DNA from: Acidithiobacillales bacterium SM1_46
GTDB taxonomy: Bacteria; Pseudomonadota; Gammaproteobacteria; Acidiferrobacterales; Sulfurifustaceae
Length of the DNA stretch: 46,215 nt
Assembly (NCBI GenBank): GCA_001304215.1
Contig: LJVB01000003.1
Location: 1 to 46,215, forward strand
Direction: 5' to 3'
Shown here: in pieces, positions 17,540 through 27,713 of the stretch
How positions within the stretch are numbered: position 1 is the stretch's first letter
Layout of the letters: every line of letters begins with the position of its first letter
The notes under the pieces: model-generated
The model's input: only the letters and a program-made list of their open reading frames with translations
What the model was told of the DNA's origin: nothing
Databases searched by the model: none
Made by a program: the position numbers and the translations under genes

Positions 17540-19489
17540 CTAGCGTGCCGGCAGGGAGACCTCCGGCATGCGCTGCCTGAGACGAACCGGCTGCTGTTCG
17601 TTAAGCCGGTGCTCGTACACGGCTGTATAGGCCAGCACGTTCTTTACGTAGTTGCGCGTCTCGTTATAGGGGATCGTCTCCACCCAGACCTCCGCGTCCA
17701 TGACCTCATCGTCTTCCAGCCATTCGACGATGCGGTTCGGGCCAGCATTGTAGGATGCAGTGGCCAGCACCTGATTGCCAGCATAGCGATCGAGCATCTG
17801 GCGCAGATATCCGGTACCGAGGCGCAGGTTGTTCTCGATGTCGAGAATCGCGTGGGTGCTGCGCGCCGGGATCTTGAGCCGGCGCGCCGTAAGCCGCCCC
17901 GTGGCCGGCATGAGCTGCATCAGGCCAAGTGCGCCCACCGGCGAGCGCGCATCCGGCACGAAGGCCGATTCCTGGCGCACGATACCGTAAACCCAACTCG
18001 TATCGATCCCGTGCCGCTGAGCGTTCTCCTCAATCAGGTCCCGATACAGCACAGGGAAGCGCAGCTCCAGGTCATCCTGAAAGTCGCTCTTCGCCACCGT
18101 CAGAATGGCGCGGTCGTACCAGCCCCACTCGCGCGCGACCACCGCGGCCACTGCCAGTTCGCGATTGTTCATATGGTTGGTGGTGTACTGCCACTGGCGA
18201 CGGGCCTCGGTGATCTGCCCCTGCAGATAGAGCTCGCGCGCCATCTGGATGCCGGTGCGAGCCAGTATTGCATTCACTTCCTCGGGTTTCGCTTCGACCG
18301 ATTCGTGCTGCATCGAATACGAAGAGCCGATCCGGTCAGCGGCGAGAAAGCCGTAGTAGCCGCGCTCGAGCGCCAGCGCCCGATAGTGTGCCTTAGCATC
18401 CATGCGCCTGCCGGTCTCTTCCAGGATGCGCGCATTCCAATAGCGCCACTGCGGTTCCTGCTGCTGCTCCTCGGTAAGCGCCGCAACGAAGCGCTTGGCG
18501 CTCTGCCAGTCGCCGGCGCGAAGCGCAGCACGCACGCGCCACAGATGCAGGTTCTCGTCGGACGCGTCGGCCGAAACCGCTGTCAGCCACTTGAGCGCCT
18601 GCGGCAGATGCGCCTGGGCGGCCAGAATGCCCACGTTGCGCAGCACGTAGTTTTCATCCTCGCCAAGGAACAGATACTCCTGCTTGAGATTCTCCCAGCG
18701 CTCCATGGCGGCTTCCGGGTCGCGGTAGGCCAGCCGCACGACGCCATGGCGCACGATCATGCGCGCGATTGGCGTCTCGACTGGATAGCGGAGGCTATCG
18801 AGCTCGGCAACCGGGTTGCGGTGTATGGCGATCCAGCGCGTCACCCACACGCGCTCGCTCGGTTCGAGGTAGCGCGAGAGATCCTTCGCGAGACTGGTGT
18901 TGCGCCGCTCCATGGCAAGGCGGATCCGGGTCCAGACCTCGTCAGCGGTCATGTGGCCTGCGGCGCGCCAGGCCGCGAACACCGGCTCACAAGCAGGCGA
19001 GAGCCGCTTACCGGTTCGCCACAACATCGAAACCTCCTGCATAAGCGCGGCCTGCTGTTCGCTCGAGCGCAGCAGCCGCTCGAGGCGCATGCAAGCGAGC
19101 TCGGTGTCGTTCTCGATCGGTCGGTAGTCGCGCAAGAACTCCGTCCATTCGCCACGTGCTGCGAGGCGCCGCAACCACTTGGCACGCAGCATGTCGCTGA
19201 CCGGTGCGGCCGCGGCGTCATCGAGGAACTGGCGCACGGCTGATGTCGGAACGCTGTCGAGACGCTCTTTGAGATACTCGTAGTCCACGTAGGGGCGCAG
19301 GACATAGCCCTGCAACTCCTCGCTCAACTTACGATAGCGCCGGATGTCGCCGGCACGAGCGGCCTTGAGCGCCGCCTGATAGGTCTCGCGCACTTCCTCA
19401 TCGGTGACGAGGCGCCCGTGCGCAACCGGCAGAATCGATACCAGTCCGCAAATAAACCCCCACACCAACCACCAACGCTTGCTGCGCAT
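17540..19489 (-). CDS. slt: Soluble lytic murein transglycosylase
   Basis: The 649-residue periplasmic enzyme cleaves peptidoglycan glycan strands to 1,6-anhydro products. A signal peptide ('WWLVWGFICGLVSILPVAHG') precedes a long alpha-superhelical U/L domain. The C-terminal goose-lysozyme-like domain has the catalytic Glu in 'VRQESAFVPDARSPVGALGL' followed by 'MQLMPATG' and 'GTGYLRQMLDRYAGNQVLAT'. Its length matches Slt70. TAGAAT stands six bases before the ATG with no Shine-Dalgarno sequence. The gene is divergent from the aldehyde dehydrogenase. Confidence 0.96.
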   Translation of the reverse strand: MRSKRWWLVWGFICGLVSILPVAHGRLVTDEEVRETYQAALKAARAGDIRRYRKLSEELQGYVLRPYVDYEYLKERLDSVPTSAVRQFLDDAAAAPVSDMLRAKWLRRLAARGEWTEFLRDYRPIENDTELACMRLERLLRSSEQQAALMQEVSMLWRTGKRLSPACEPVFAAWRAAGHMTADEVWTRIRLAMERRNTSLAKDLSRYLEPSERVWVTRWIAIHRNPVAELDSLRYPVETPIARMIVRHGVVRLAYRDPEAAMERWENLKQEYLFLGEDENYVLRNVGILAAQAHLPQALKWLTAVSADASDENLHLWRVRAALRAGDWQSAKRFVAALTEEQQQEPQWRYWNARILEETGRRMDAKAHYRALALERGYYGFLAADRIGSSYSMQHESVEAKPEEVNAILARTGIQMARELYLQGQITEARRQWQYTTNHMNNRELAVAAVVAREWGWYDRAILTVAKSDFQDDLELRFPVLYRDLIEENAQRHGIDTSWVYGIVRQESAFVPDARSPVGALGLMQLMPATGRLTARRLKIPARSTHAILDIENNLRLGTGYLRQMLDRYAGNQVLATASYNAGPNRIVEWLEDDEVMDAEVWVETIPYNETRNYVKNVLAYTAVYEHRLNEQQPVRLRQRMPEVSLPAR

Positions 19490-19495
19490 GTACGA

Positions 19496-19501
19496 ATTCT
19501 A
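19496..19501 (-). promoter_or_regulatory. Candidate -10 element directly before slt
   Basis: On the minus strand TAGAAT is followed by TCGTAC and the slt ATG, the same hexamer and the same 6-base spacing seen at dnaG. No clear -35 is present. Confidence 0.4.
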
Positions 19502-19542
19502 GTCCAAGGCGTTTAACATAAAGGCCGGAAACGCGAGCCACT

Positions 19543-20922
19543 ATGACCTTGACTCTGGAATCTCTCAATCCCGCCACGGGCGAACGGATCAAAACCGTCG
19601 ACCTGTGGAACGCAGCGCAGCTCGATGGCGTGTTGCGGGAAGTCGCCGCCGCGTCGCCCGCGTGGCAGCGTACGCCGTTCGCAAAGCGTGCGCGGCTGTT
19701 TCTCGCTGCCGCTGCGCGGCTGCGCACCGATGCCGAGCGCTTTGCGCGACTGATCACCGCCGAGATGGGTAAACCGATCCGCGAGGCGCGCGCCGAGATC
19801 GAAAAGTGCGCATTGGGTTGTGAGTTTTTTGCTGAGAACGCCGAGCGGATGCTCGCGGACGAGGTGATCGCTACCGATGCGGCAAAGAGCTATGTGCGCT
19901 ACCAACCGCTCGGCACGCTGCTGGCGGTCATGCCTTGGAACTACCCGTTCTGGCAGCTGTTCCGGGCGGCGGCGCCGGCCATGATGGTCGGCAATACTGT
20001 TGTCATGAAGCATGCCTCGAATGTGCCGCAGTGCGCGCTCGCGATCGAGGAGATCTTTATCCAGTCCGGATTCCCGGCTGGCGTGTTCCGCACCTTGCTC
20101 ATATCGGCGGCCCAGGCGGAACAACTAATCTCCGATCCGCGCGTTCACGCCGTGACCCTGACTGGCAGCGAAGCGGCAGGGAGGCGGGTAGCCGCCGCGG
20201 CCGGCACTGCCATCAAGAAGACTGTGCTGGAGCTGGGCGGCTCCGATCCCTTTATTATTTTGGGCGACGGGAACCTCGACACAGCGATCGCGGGCGCGGT
20301 CAGCGGGCGTTTTCAAAACACCGGGCAGAGCTGCATTGCCGCCAAGCGCATAATCGTCACCCCGCAAGTTGCAGACGAGTTCGTCTCGGGACTACGAGAG
20401 CGCATCGCAGCGCTCAAGGTAGGCGACCCGCTACGAGACGACACAAACATTGGACCACTGGCCCGCGCCGATTTGCGCGATCAGCTACACCATCAGGTAA
20501 CTGCGTCGATTTCCGCAGGCGCGAAATTGCTGCTGGGCGGAAGCGCGCTCGCGGGACCGGGATTCTTTTATGCGCCGACACTGATCGATGCGGTTGTGCC
20601 CGGCATGGCGGCCTTCGAGGAGGAGCTGTTCGGACCGGTCGCCGTGATTATTCGTGCCCGCGACGAAGCCGACGCAATGCGCCTTGCCAACCAGAGCCGC
20701 TACGGGCTTGGCGCCAGCATCTGGACCGGCAATCCAACGCGTGGTGAGGCGCTCGCCAGCGAGCTTGAATGCGGCCAGGTCTTCGTCAATGGCATCGTGA
20801 GAAGCGATCCGCGCCTGCCATTCGGCGGCATCAAGGCTTCGGGCTACGGGCGCGAGTTATCGGTGCTTGGGATTCGCGAGTTCGTGAATGCCAAGACGGT
20901 TTGGATCGCGGGAACGACCTAG
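19543..20922 (+). CDS. NAD(P)-dependent aldehyde dehydrogenase, succinate-semialdehyde dehydrogenase type
   Basis: The 459-residue ALDH has 'LAVMPWNYPFWQLFRAAAPA', the NAD-binding 'VTLTGSEAAGRRVAAAAG', the general base Glu in 'KKTVLELGGSDPFII' and the catalytic Cys in 'FQNTGQSCIAAKRI'. The short form, starting 'LESLNPATGERI', and the 'GQSCIAAKR' signature are typical of the GabD2/Sad group, which oxidises succinate semialdehyde and related aldehydes. No GABA aminotransferase lies nearby, so the in vivo substrate is open. It overlaps the next convergent gene by the palindromic CTAG. Confidence 0.88.
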   Translation: MTLTLESLNPATGERIKTVDLWNAAQLDGVLREVAAASPAWQRTPFAKRARLFLAAAARLRTDAERFARLITAEMGKPIREARAEIEKCALGCEFFAENAERMLADEVIATDAAKSYVRYQPLGTLLAVMPWNYPFWQLFRAAAPAMMVGNTVVMKHASNVPQCALAIEEIFIQSGFPAGVFRTLLISAAQAEQLISDPRVHAVTLTGSEAAGRRVAAAAGTAIKKTVLELGGSDPFIILGDGNLDTAIAGAVSGRFQNTGQSCIAAKRIIVTPQVADEFVSGLRERIAALKVGDPLRDDTNIGPLARADLRDQLHHQVTASISAGAKLLLGGSALAGPGFFYAPTLIDAVVPGMAAFEEELFGPVAVIIRARDEADAMRLANQSRYGLGASIWTGNPTRGEALASELECGQVFVNGIVRSDPRLPFGGIKASGYGRELSVLGIREFVNAKTVWIAGTT

Positions 20923-21305
20923 TCGTTGATTCGAAGCTCGAACGCCAAGTCCCGGCGCAGGTTCATGAGATAGTTGGTGCGTTTGTCGGAGTATTCGGGC
21001 TGGAAACGAATTTCAATGCTGGAGCCCTTGTTCTCCATGTCCACACGGTAGATTGCCCCTTTACGCTCGAGCTCGGCAGTCGCCAGGTTACCCTTCGCAT
21101 CCAATACGTTCCAGCGACGGCGCGAGAAGGCCCGGCGCGCCGCATCCTGAAACTGTTGCTCGGTCAGCGTGAGGTTCTCGAGTGGCAATTCGACCATAAG
21201 CGGCGCGTACGCCTTTTGCTGCTCGCGCGGCGAGACATACTCGGCGTATGAAACCGATACCATCGCCAACAGGAGTACCAGACCAACAGCGAGCGTACGA
21301 CTCAT
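20919..21305 (-). CDS. Exported hypothetical protein
   Basis: The 128-residue protein has a clear signal peptide ('TLAVGLVLLLAMVSVSYA', cleavage before EYVS). The mature part is about 108 residues with alternating strands ('ATAELERKGAIYRVDMENKG', 'SSIEIRFQPEYSD'), suggesting a small beta-rich periplasmic domain. 'RAFSRRRWNVLD' and the layout resemble small secreted proteins of unknown function. I do not assign a family. It is 80 bp downstream of lgt on the same strand. Confidence 0.75.
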   Translation of the reverse strand: MSRTLAVGLVLLLAMVSVSYAEYVSPREQQKAYAPLMVELPLENLTLTEQQFQDAARRAFSRRRWNVLDAKGNLATAELERKGAIYRVDMENKGSSIEIRFQPEYSDKRTNYLMNLRRDLAFELRIND

Positions 21306-21385
21306 TTCGCAACTTCCGATTCGAGAACCGTGTCAGTGCTGTATTGCAGGGCGAGCCGCGTTGAACAAGGGAACGCGCCGACCGG

Positions 21386-22171
21386 TCAGGCGACGCGCGC
21401 GCGCTGATGACTCCACCAGAGCATCCACGCACCGAGCAGGATCATCGGCAGCGACAGCACCTGGCCCATGGTCACCCAGCCAAATGCCAGATAGCCAAGT
21501 TGTGGGTCGGGCTCCCGCACCAGTTCCACCAGAAAACGGAACAGCCCGTAGAAAATCAGGAACAACGATGATACGGCGCCGACTGGTCGCGGCGAGCGCG
21601 AATAGAACCAGAGGATGAGAAACAGCACCAGCCCTTCGAGTGTTGCCTCGTAGAGTTGCGTAGGATGGCGCGGCAGTGGCCCGCCGGTGCGGAACACCAT
21701 GCCCCAGGGCAGGTCGGTTACCCTGCCCCACAATTCCTGATTGATGAAGTTGCCGATACGCCCGGGCCCAAGCCCGATCGGGGTAAGCACCGCAACAAAG
21801 TCGGTCACGGCGAGAAACGGACGCTTTGTCTTGCGCCCATACAGCCACATGGCGACGCAGACGCCGATCAACCCGCCATGGAACGACATGCCGCCGCTCC
21901 AGATGGCGAATATGTCGAGCGGATGCTTGAGGTAATGGGCTAAATTGTAGAACAGGACGTAACCGAACCGCCCACCCAGGATTACGCCGAGCGCGATATA
22001 GAAGAGGTAGTCGGAGACTTCCTTCGGATCCCAACCGGAGCCGGGGCGCTTCGCGCGGTACACACCAACCCACCAGCCGCCAAGAAACCCGACCAGGTAC
22101 ATGAGACCGTACCAGTGGATCTTGAGCGGACCGAGGTGGATCGCAATCGGGTCGATTTCAGGGGCGAGCAT
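21386..22171 (-). CDS. lgt: Prolipoprotein diacylglyceryl transferase Lgt
   Basis: This 261-residue inner-membrane enzyme transfers diacylglycerol from phosphatidylglycerol to the lipobox cysteine of prolipoproteins. The Lgt signature is present ('[20 protein letters not shown]'), with the N-terminal '[17 protein letters not shown]', '[14 protein letters not shown]' with its essential His, and '[17 protein letters not shown]'. Seven hydrophobic helices fit the known topology. It follows the GT39 gene by 9 bp, so they are co-transcribed. Likely substrates include the lipoproteins at 15429 and 44800. Confidence 0.97.
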   Translation of the reverse strand: MLAPEIDPIAIHLGPLKIHWYGLMYLVGFLGGWWVGVYRAKRPGSGWDPKEVSDYLFYIALGVILGGRFGYVLFYNLAHYLKHPLDIFAIWSGGMSFHGGLIGVCVAMWLYGRKTKRPFLAVTDFVAVLTPIGLGPGRIGNFINQELWGRVTDLPWGMVFRTGGPLPRHPTQLYEATLEGLVLFLILWFYSRSPRPVGAVSSLFLIFYGLFRFLVELVREPDPQLGYLAFGWVTMGQVLSLPMILLGAWMLWWSHQRARVA

Positions 22172-22180
22172 GGGCGCGCA

Positions 22181-23980
22181 TTATGGCGCAGCCGCAGGCG
22201 TGACACCACGGTCGAGCAATGCGGACGCTTCCCAGATTTTCACTTTCTGCTCGCCGAATGGCGCCTCGAACGCCGCTCGCGCAGCGGCCGCTGCCGGCGG
22301 AAGCCAGCCGCCCGAATAGGTAATGAGATAGCCATCCGGGTGCGCACCGAGCCAGTTGGGCACCTGCGACGGTGATAGCTCGCTGATCGGGCGGCGCAAC
22401 CGCCCCGCGAACTGATAAGTTCCCGGATAGGCGCCGACATGCGCGATCGGGCGCCCGGCGCGATCGAGTGCACCGAGATATTGGCCGGTTTCGTCAACAC
22501 GATTGAACGCGTCAAACTGCGAACCAACGCCAAGCACGACAATCACGACGGCCGAAACGCCAAGCATGACCATGCTGCGGCAGCGACGCTCGGCATCGTG
22601 CAGCGGCAACCAAGCGAGCGCCACGCCGAGGGCGATCACGCCGACACCGATCAGGGGAGACTGGGTCTGCAGGATTTCCGGCAACCACTCGATGCGCGGT
22701 ATCTTCGGCAGTACCGCCAGTCCGCTGCCCAACAACGCGATAGGCAAGGTCATGCCGGTCAGCGGGTTTTCATCGCCACGTCCGCGTAGCTCGTCTTCGA
22801 ACAGCAACCAGGCGACGGCGAGCGCGCAGGCGGGCAGCAGCGGCAGCAGATACTGGGGTTGCTTGGGATCCACGAGAGATAGCAGCCCGAGCACAGACGC
22901 ACCCGTCACGAGCGCGAACATCAAGCCAGCGGGCACGGACAGACGTCGCGCACCCCACAGGCGCAGGTACAGCAAAGGCCACACCGACCACGGCAGTGTG
23001 GCGAGTGGAAGCAGCAGCAGGTACCACCAGATCGGCTGCCTGGCAGCGAACCAATCGAGTGGCGCCAGCGCGCCTTTGAGTGAGAAGAAACGCAGCGCGT
23101 AGGCGGCATCGGTTGCGCGCGCAGCAACCAGCAGCCATATGCCGAACACCAACGCACCAAGCGCACAGGCCTTAAGGAGATCGATATACCAGTATTTCCA
23201 GCGCGGGCGCACGCCTTCGGTGATCCATAGCGGCGCGAGTACGGCAACCGGTAACACGTAAATCAGGAATAACAGTCCTGACGAAAGTAGCCCGAAGCCA
23301 GTCGCAGCGCCGAGCAGCATCCAGGCGCGCATGTCGCGTGCGCGCCACTGGATAAGCAGCGCCGACCATGCGAGTAGCACAAAAAACACGCGGGTCATAT
23401 CGATCAGCACGAGCGTAGTGAAAAGTGCCCACGCAAACATACCGAGCAAAATGAGTGGCGCATGGAGAGCGAGCGGCTGGTTGTTCGGCCAGAACCGCCG
23501 TGCGAGGCGCCAGGTGAGGAGCAGATTGCCTAACCCGAACAGGGCGGGCGCAAGGCGTGCCCAACCCTCCGTCACGCCGAAGAGCTTCCACCCGGCGACG
23601 ACGATCCATAGCAGCAGCGGCGCCTGCGATGCCGGCTCCCCATTTATTCGCGGCACCAGCCATCCGCCCTGCGTCATCTCCCAGGCCATGGCGAGCAACC
23701 GGGTTTCATCAGTCGGCCAGGCTGCGCGCCCATAAAGCGAAGCGAGCACCAGCATGACCCATAACAGCGTCCACGCGCCAAGGTAACTCGCTGTAGCCGC
23801 CCACTGGCGCGGGGCCTCTTTCACCTTGTCCACCACGTGCGCCGCCGCACGCAGGTTGCCGACATCGCCAACCTCGATTTCTTCAACCACGAATTGCTCG
23901 ATGGCACGCTCGCGGCGCGCGGCACGGCGCGCAACCTTGTCGCGACGATCAGGTTTCGAGGGCGGGCGTTTGCCGAACAT
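22181..23980 (-). CDS. GT39/ArnT-like membrane glycosyltransferase
   Basis: The 599-residue protein has a basic cytoplasmic N-terminus of about 65 residues ('RRDKVARRAARRERAIEQF') and then about twelve membrane helices. The first extracytoplasmic loop has the ArnT/PMT family pattern 'WPTDETRLLAMAWEMTQGGW' with the acidic residue and 'PRINGEPASQAPLLLW'. Such enzymes move a sugar from a polyprenyl-phosphate carrier to lipid A, protein or glycan on the periplasmic face. The acceptor cannot be read from sequence. The long charged N-terminus is unusual. It lies directly upstream of lgt and is distinct in sequence from the second GT39 at 29081. Confidence 0.85.
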   Translation of the reverse strand: MFGKRPPSKPDRRDKVARRAARRERAIEQFVVEEIEVGDVGNLRAAAHVVDKVKEAPRQWAATASYLGAWTLLWVMLVLASLYGRAAWPTDETRLLAMAWEMTQGGWLVPRINGEPASQAPLLLWIVVAGWKLFGVTEGWARLAPALFGLGNLLLTWRLARRFWPNNQPLALHAPLILLGMFAWALFTTLVLIDMTRVFFVLLAWSALLIQWRARDMRAWMLLGAATGFGLLSSGLLFLIYVLPVAVLAPLWITEGVRPRWKYWYIDLLKACALGALVFGIWLLVAARATDAAYALRFFSLKGALAPLDWFAARQPIWWYLLLLPLATLPWSVWPLLYLRLWGARRLSVPAGLMFALVTGASVLGLLSLVDPKQPQYLLPLLPACALAVAWLLFEDELRGRGDENPLTGMTLPIALLGSGLAVLPKIPRIEWLPEILQTQSPLIGVGVIALGVALAWLPLHDAERRCRSMVMLGVSAVVIVVLGVGSQFDAFNRVDETGQYLGALDRAGRPIAHVGAYPGTYQFAGRLRRPISELSPSQVPNWLGAHPDGYLITYSGGWLPPAAAAARAAFEAPFGEQKVKIWEASALLDRGVTPAAAP

Positions 23981-24089
23981 AGAAGGATCAGTATGGGTTT
24001 AACGAATAATAGAAGCTGCGGCGGCGTTCACCACTTGGCCGACCGACCGAAGGCCCCGTCCTGCCAACGGGCGGCGCGCGCGGACCGGG

Positions 24090-24815
24090 TCAACGCCGGC
24101 GCCCGCGCACTGGCGTGCTCGGCCCGACCACTGCATCCAGCACGGGCATATTGCGGTAGCGCTGAAAGATAACCAATCCAATCACTGCGGAAACCAGGAA
24201 CAGCAGCACGGCGAGCGCGATCTGCAGACCAGCGTCGACGTACACGCCGGTACCGAGGAGGACGAACACCAGTGTCTGCGGGACAAAGCCGATGGCTGAG
24301 CTCGCGAAGTACGGCAGCGCTCGCACGCTCGACACACCAGCCATGAGGTTGACGACAAGATTGTTGGCGATCGGGATGAGCCGCAGGACCAGTGTGGCCG
24401 AGAAAGGATGGCGTTCGAGAAAATGATCGAAGCGGCGCAGGCGCGGCCCGAAACGGCGCCGCAGGGACTCGCGTCCGAGCAAGCGGGCGTAAAAGAAGGT
24501 GGCGATGCAGCCAACGGTAGTGGCGGCCACCGCCAGCGTGGTGCCCTCAGGAAAGCCGTATGCGTATCCGCCAAGAAAACAGAAGATCTGGCGTGGCAGG
24601 CCGATGGCAATGAACAGCCCGCTCACCGCAATGAAGAGCACGACACCGGTTGTGCCGCGCGCCAGTACCTCGCGATCTACCCAGGCTCTGTCGAACGCAG
24701 TGCCAAATTCCGAAAGCTGCAACAGATAGCCGATTGCAACCAGCGATGCGATTAACACCAGTCCACGGGCGAGCGACACCAATGCGGGACGGTTCTGTTC
24801 TTTCGGCGTGCGCAT
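24090..24815 (-). CDS. TVP38/TMEM64 (VTT/DedA-like) membrane protein
   Basis: From ATG 24815 the protein is 241 residues with about six hydrophobic segments. The VTT-domain marks are 'LPRQIFCFLGGYAYGFPEGT', '[17 protein letters not shown]', 'FSATLVLRLIPIANNLVVN' and 'FVPQTLVFVLLGTGV'. The family includes DedA proteins and VTT scramblases and is linked to lipid-carrier recycling and membrane homeostasis, so a role in lipid or polyprenyl-phosphate flipping is a reasonable inference. The track ORF begins 124 residues earlier in non-hydrophobic sequence overlapping the divergent gene, and is trimmed. It lies 109 bp before the GT39 gene on the same strand. Confidence 0.88.
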   Translation of the reverse strand: MRTPKEQNRPALVSLARGLVLIASLVAIGYLLQLSEFGTAFDRAWVDREVLARGTTGVVLFIAVSGLFIAIGLPRQIFCFLGGYAYGFPEGTTLAVAATTVGCIATFFYARLLGRESLRRRFGPRLRRFDHFLERHPFSATLVLRLIPIANNLVVNLMAGVSSVRALPYFASSAIGFVPQTLVFVLLGTGVYVDAGLQIALAVLLFLVSAVIGLVIFQRYRNMPVLDAVVGPSTPVRGRRR

Positions 24816-24976
24816 GCAAGCGGCGTCTTCGTGTGCAAGAGTGACCCGCGGCGGGAGAGCCGCTCCAGAGTGAAGCACGGGTGCTGGCGGATGTGTAACC
24901 GCACGTTGTGTGACGGATACGTTGGCAGTGGCGGGCCTGACCGGTATAGTTGATTGAATTGGTCGGAATCTCGGAA

Positions 24977-27067
24977 ATGAGCGAACACAGCAATCGCCTG
25001 ATTCACGAAACCAGCCCGTACCTGCAGCAACACGCCCACAATCCGGTGGAATGGTATCCCTGGGGCAACGAGGCGCTCGCCAGGGCACAACGGGAAGACA
25101 AGCCGATCCTGCTTTCCATCGGCTACTCGGCCTGCCATTGGTGCCATGTGATGGAGCACGAGTCATTCGAGGACGAGGATGTCGCACGCCTCATGAACGA
25201 GCTGTTCGTGTGCATCAAGGTTGATCGCGAGGAACGCCCAGATCTCGACAAGATCTACCAGACCGCGCACCAGGCGCTGGCCGGGCGCCCGGGCGGCTGG
25301 CCGCTCAACATGTTCCTGACGCCGCAAGATCACATGCCCTACTTCGGAGGAACCTATTTTCCGAAGACCCCGCGCCACGGCCTGATGGCATTTCCCGAGA
25401 TCCTCAAGCGCGTGGCCGCCGCCTATCGTGAGCAACACGACGCGATCACGCAACAAAGCGCATCGTTACGCGAGCTCTTTAGCCGACTCAACCAAACGGG
25501 TCCCGCTCCCGGCGTGCACCTCTCGCCGGACACCTTGCGCGAGGCCTATACGCAGCTCGCGCACCAGTTCGATCGCCAGCACGGCGGCTTTGGCGGTGCA
25601 CCGAAATTCCCGCACCCGGCTTCGCTCGAGTTTCTGCTGCGCTACTACGCGCGCGGCGCGCGTACGGGTCGACCGGAGATGCCGGCGCTGGAAATGGTGC
25701 ATCAGACACTCACTGCCATGGCACGGGGCGGACTGTACGATCAGCTTGGCGGCGGATTCTGCCGCTACGCCGTGGACGAGCGTTGGGAAATTCCGCACTT
25801 TGAGAAAATGCTCTATGACAACGGCCCGTTGCTCGCACTCTACAGCGATGCTGCCATCGCTACCGGCGATGCCCAGCTCGGGCGCATCGCGCGCGAGACA
25901 GGGAAATGGGTCATGCACGAGATGCAGTCGCAGGATGGCGGCTACTACTCCACGCTTGACGCCGATTCCGAGGGACACGAGGGCAAGTTCTACGTATGGG
26001 ACAGAAAGGAGTTGCGGACCCTGCTGAGCAATGCTGAGTTCGCACTGATGGAGCGGCACTACGGTCTTGAAGGCGAGCCGAACTTCGAGGGGCAATGGCA
26101 CCTGAACGTGCGTCGAGGAGAAACCGAGCTATCCGCCACATTCGTTCAAAGCGAGTCCGCCGTTGCAACCACACTTGCGCAAGCCAAGGCGAAGCTGCTC
26201 GCGGCACGCGAGAAGCGCGTGCGCCCCGGGCGCGATGAAAAGATTCTCACCGCATGGAATGGACTCATGATTCGCGGCATGGCGCGCGCCGGGCGGCTGC
26301 TCGACGAACCCGAATTCATTGCTTCGGCCGAACGCGCGTTTGATTTCGTCCACGACAAGCTGTGGCGCAACGGACGTCTCCTCGCGACGACCAAGGATGG
26401 CAAGTCGCACCTCTCCGCCTATCTCGACGACTATGCCTTTCTCATCGATGGCGGGCTGGAACTCTTGCAGGCGCGCTGGCGTACCGGAGATCTCGAGTTC
26501 CTTCGGGTGCTGGCGGACGTACTGCTGGAGCACTTCGAAGACGAGCAGCACGGCGGATTCTTTTTCACGGCCGACGATCACGAACAGCTCGTGCACCGCC
26601 CAAAATCGGCGAGCGACGAAGCGATACCGTCCGGCAATGGAATCGCTGCACAGGTGCTTATTCGCCTCGGGCATTTGCTCGGCGATCTCAACTATCTGCA
26701 TGCGGCCGAACGCACGCTCGAGGCGTTGTACGGGGCCATGCGGCAGTATCCTTCCGCGCATTGCGCGCTGCTGATCGCCCTTGAAGAACACGTCGAGCCG
26801 ACACAGACCATCGTTCTGCGCGGCGACGCAGCGGCAGTTCGCGCGTGGCAACAGCGCTGCGCGCGACACTATGCCCCGCAACGCCTGACTGTCGCGATCC
26901 CGAATGAGGCTGAGGGACTAAGTGGGCTACTCGCCGAGCGTCGCGCCATTGATGGACCGACCGCATACCTTTGCGCCGGCCATAGTTGCAGCACGCCGGT
27001 TACGGACCTTGCGGTCCTGGAACGGGAAATAGCCGGGAGCGAAGTTCGCCCGTCCGGGGTACACTGA
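24977..27067 (+). CDS. YyaL/DUF255 thioredoxin-domain protein (SPATA20-like)
   Basis: The 696-residue protein starts '[20 protein letters not shown]' and continues '[14 protein letters not shown]', the family hallmark. The N-terminal thioredoxin-like domain has a CxxC in '[16 protein letters not shown]'. The rest is an alpha/alpha-barrel resembling N-acylglucosamine 2-epimerases, with '[20 protein letters not shown]' and '[14 protein letters not shown]'. Despite wide distribution the biochemical function is unknown. I use ATG 24977 in place of 24950 because the family start is 'SNRL...SPYLxQHAxNPVxW'. The rhodanese gene follows after 34 bp, suggesting a shared sulfur or redox theme. Confidence 0.93.
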   Translation: MSEHSNRLIHETSPYLQQHAHNPVEWYPWGNEALARAQREDKPILLSIGYSACHWCHVMEHESFEDEDVARLMNELFVCIKVDREERPDLDKIYQTAHQALAGRPGGWPLNMFLTPQDHMPYFGGTYFPKTPRHGLMAFPEILKRVAAAYREQHDAITQQSASLRELFSRLNQTGPAPGVHLSPDTLREAYTQLAHQFDRQHGGFGGAPKFPHPASLEFLLRYYARGARTGRPEMPALEMVHQTLTAMARGGLYDQLGGGFCRYAVDERWEIPHFEKMLYDNGPLLALYSDAAIATGDAQLGRIARETGKWVMHEMQSQDGGYYSTLDADSEGHEGKFYVWDRKELRTLLSNAEFALMERHYGLEGEPNFEGQWHLNVRRGETELSATFVQSESAVATTLAQAKAKLLAAREKRVRPGRDEKILTAWNGLMIRGMARAGRLLDEPEFIASAERAFDFVHDKLWRNGRLLATTKDGKSHLSAYLDDYAFLIDGGLELLQARWRTGDLEFLRVLADVLLEHFEDEQHGGFFFTADDHEQLVHRPKSASDEAIPSGNGIAAQVLIRLGHLLGDLNYLHAAERTLEALYGAMRQYPSAHCALLIALEEHVEPTQTIVLRGDAAAVRAWQQRCARHYAPQRLTVAIPNEAEGLSGLLAERRAIDGPTAYLCAGHSCSTPVTDLAVLEREIAGSEVRPSGVH

Positions 27068-27101
27068 CGCTGCGTAGAGTTTTCGAGCGATCGGATCGCA
27101 G

Positions 27102-27476
27102 ATGACGCAAAACCAAGACCCCGCAGTGCACGAAATCAGTGTCGATGAGTTCGACGAATTCATCGAAAATCACGAGACCCTGGTGATTCTCGACGTACGC
27201 GAGCCGGCCGAACACGCCGCCGCGCATATTCCGCGCTCAGTCAACGTGCCGCTCGACTTGCTTGCCGCGGCCGCCACCGCGGGAACACCAACGACGAACC
27301 CAGCGCTTGCGGGCGCGCGCGAGAAGACGATCGTGATCTACTGTGCCGACGGTTCAACGAGCCGCAAGGCGGTGGCGCTCCTGCAGGCCCGGGGTTTTGA
27401 GCGCGTTTACTGCCTCGCCGGCGGTCTCGCCCACTGGCGTGCAGCGGGCCAAGCGGTTATCGCGGAGGATGCCTGA
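27102..27476 (+). CDS. Rhodanese-domain protein
   Basis: The 124-residue single-domain protein contains 'VILDVREPAEHAAAHIPRSV' and the active-site loop 'VIYCADGSTSRKAVALL' with the catalytic Cys, ending 'VYCLAGGLAHWRAAGQAV'. Rhodaneses carry persulfide sulfur on this Cys. The loop CADGSTS is followed by Arg, so the protein is probably active. No signal peptide is visible, so it is cytoplasmic. Likely co-transcribed with the upstream DUF255 gene. Partner unknown. Confidence 0.93.
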   Translation: MTQNQDPAVHEISVDEFDEFIENHETLVILDVREPAEHAAAHIPRSVNVPLDLLAAAATAGTPTTNPALAGAREKTIVIYCADGSTSRKAVALLQARGFERVYCLAGGLAHWRAAGQAVIAEDA

Positions 27477-27637
27477 GTCGCCGGGGTGATGCGCGCCCTG
27501 TTATTTTGGCTACGCTTTGGCTCGGTTGCCCGGAACAAGCCTTTTCTCGCCGCGTTCCGATAGCTCCTTCGCCAACCTGTGTCGGGGACCGACGCATCGC
27601 TTTCGGAGTCGGCTTTCGGTCCGGGTGCACAGATAGA

Positions 27638-27666
27638 TTGACCGCGGTAACGGCGCACGCCATCAT
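27638..27666 (+). promoter_or_regulatory. Candidate promoter of the GT2-GtrA pair
   Basis: In the 237-bp gap between the rhodanese and GT2 genes TTGACC is followed by 17 bp and CATCAT, 47 bases before the GT2 ATG. The -35 is near consensus and the -10 is 4/6. The rest of this gap shows no ORF or strong hairpin. Confidence 0.45.
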
Positions 27667-27713
27667 GGTGTTTCGGTCGTCTCGACCGATCCGCATTTCC
27701 TGAAGTAACGTCA

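Noticed and set aside
17195-19243. 682-residue plus-strand ORF antisense to slt
   Set aside because: Long only because of high GC third positions; slt on the other strand has complete catalytic motifs.
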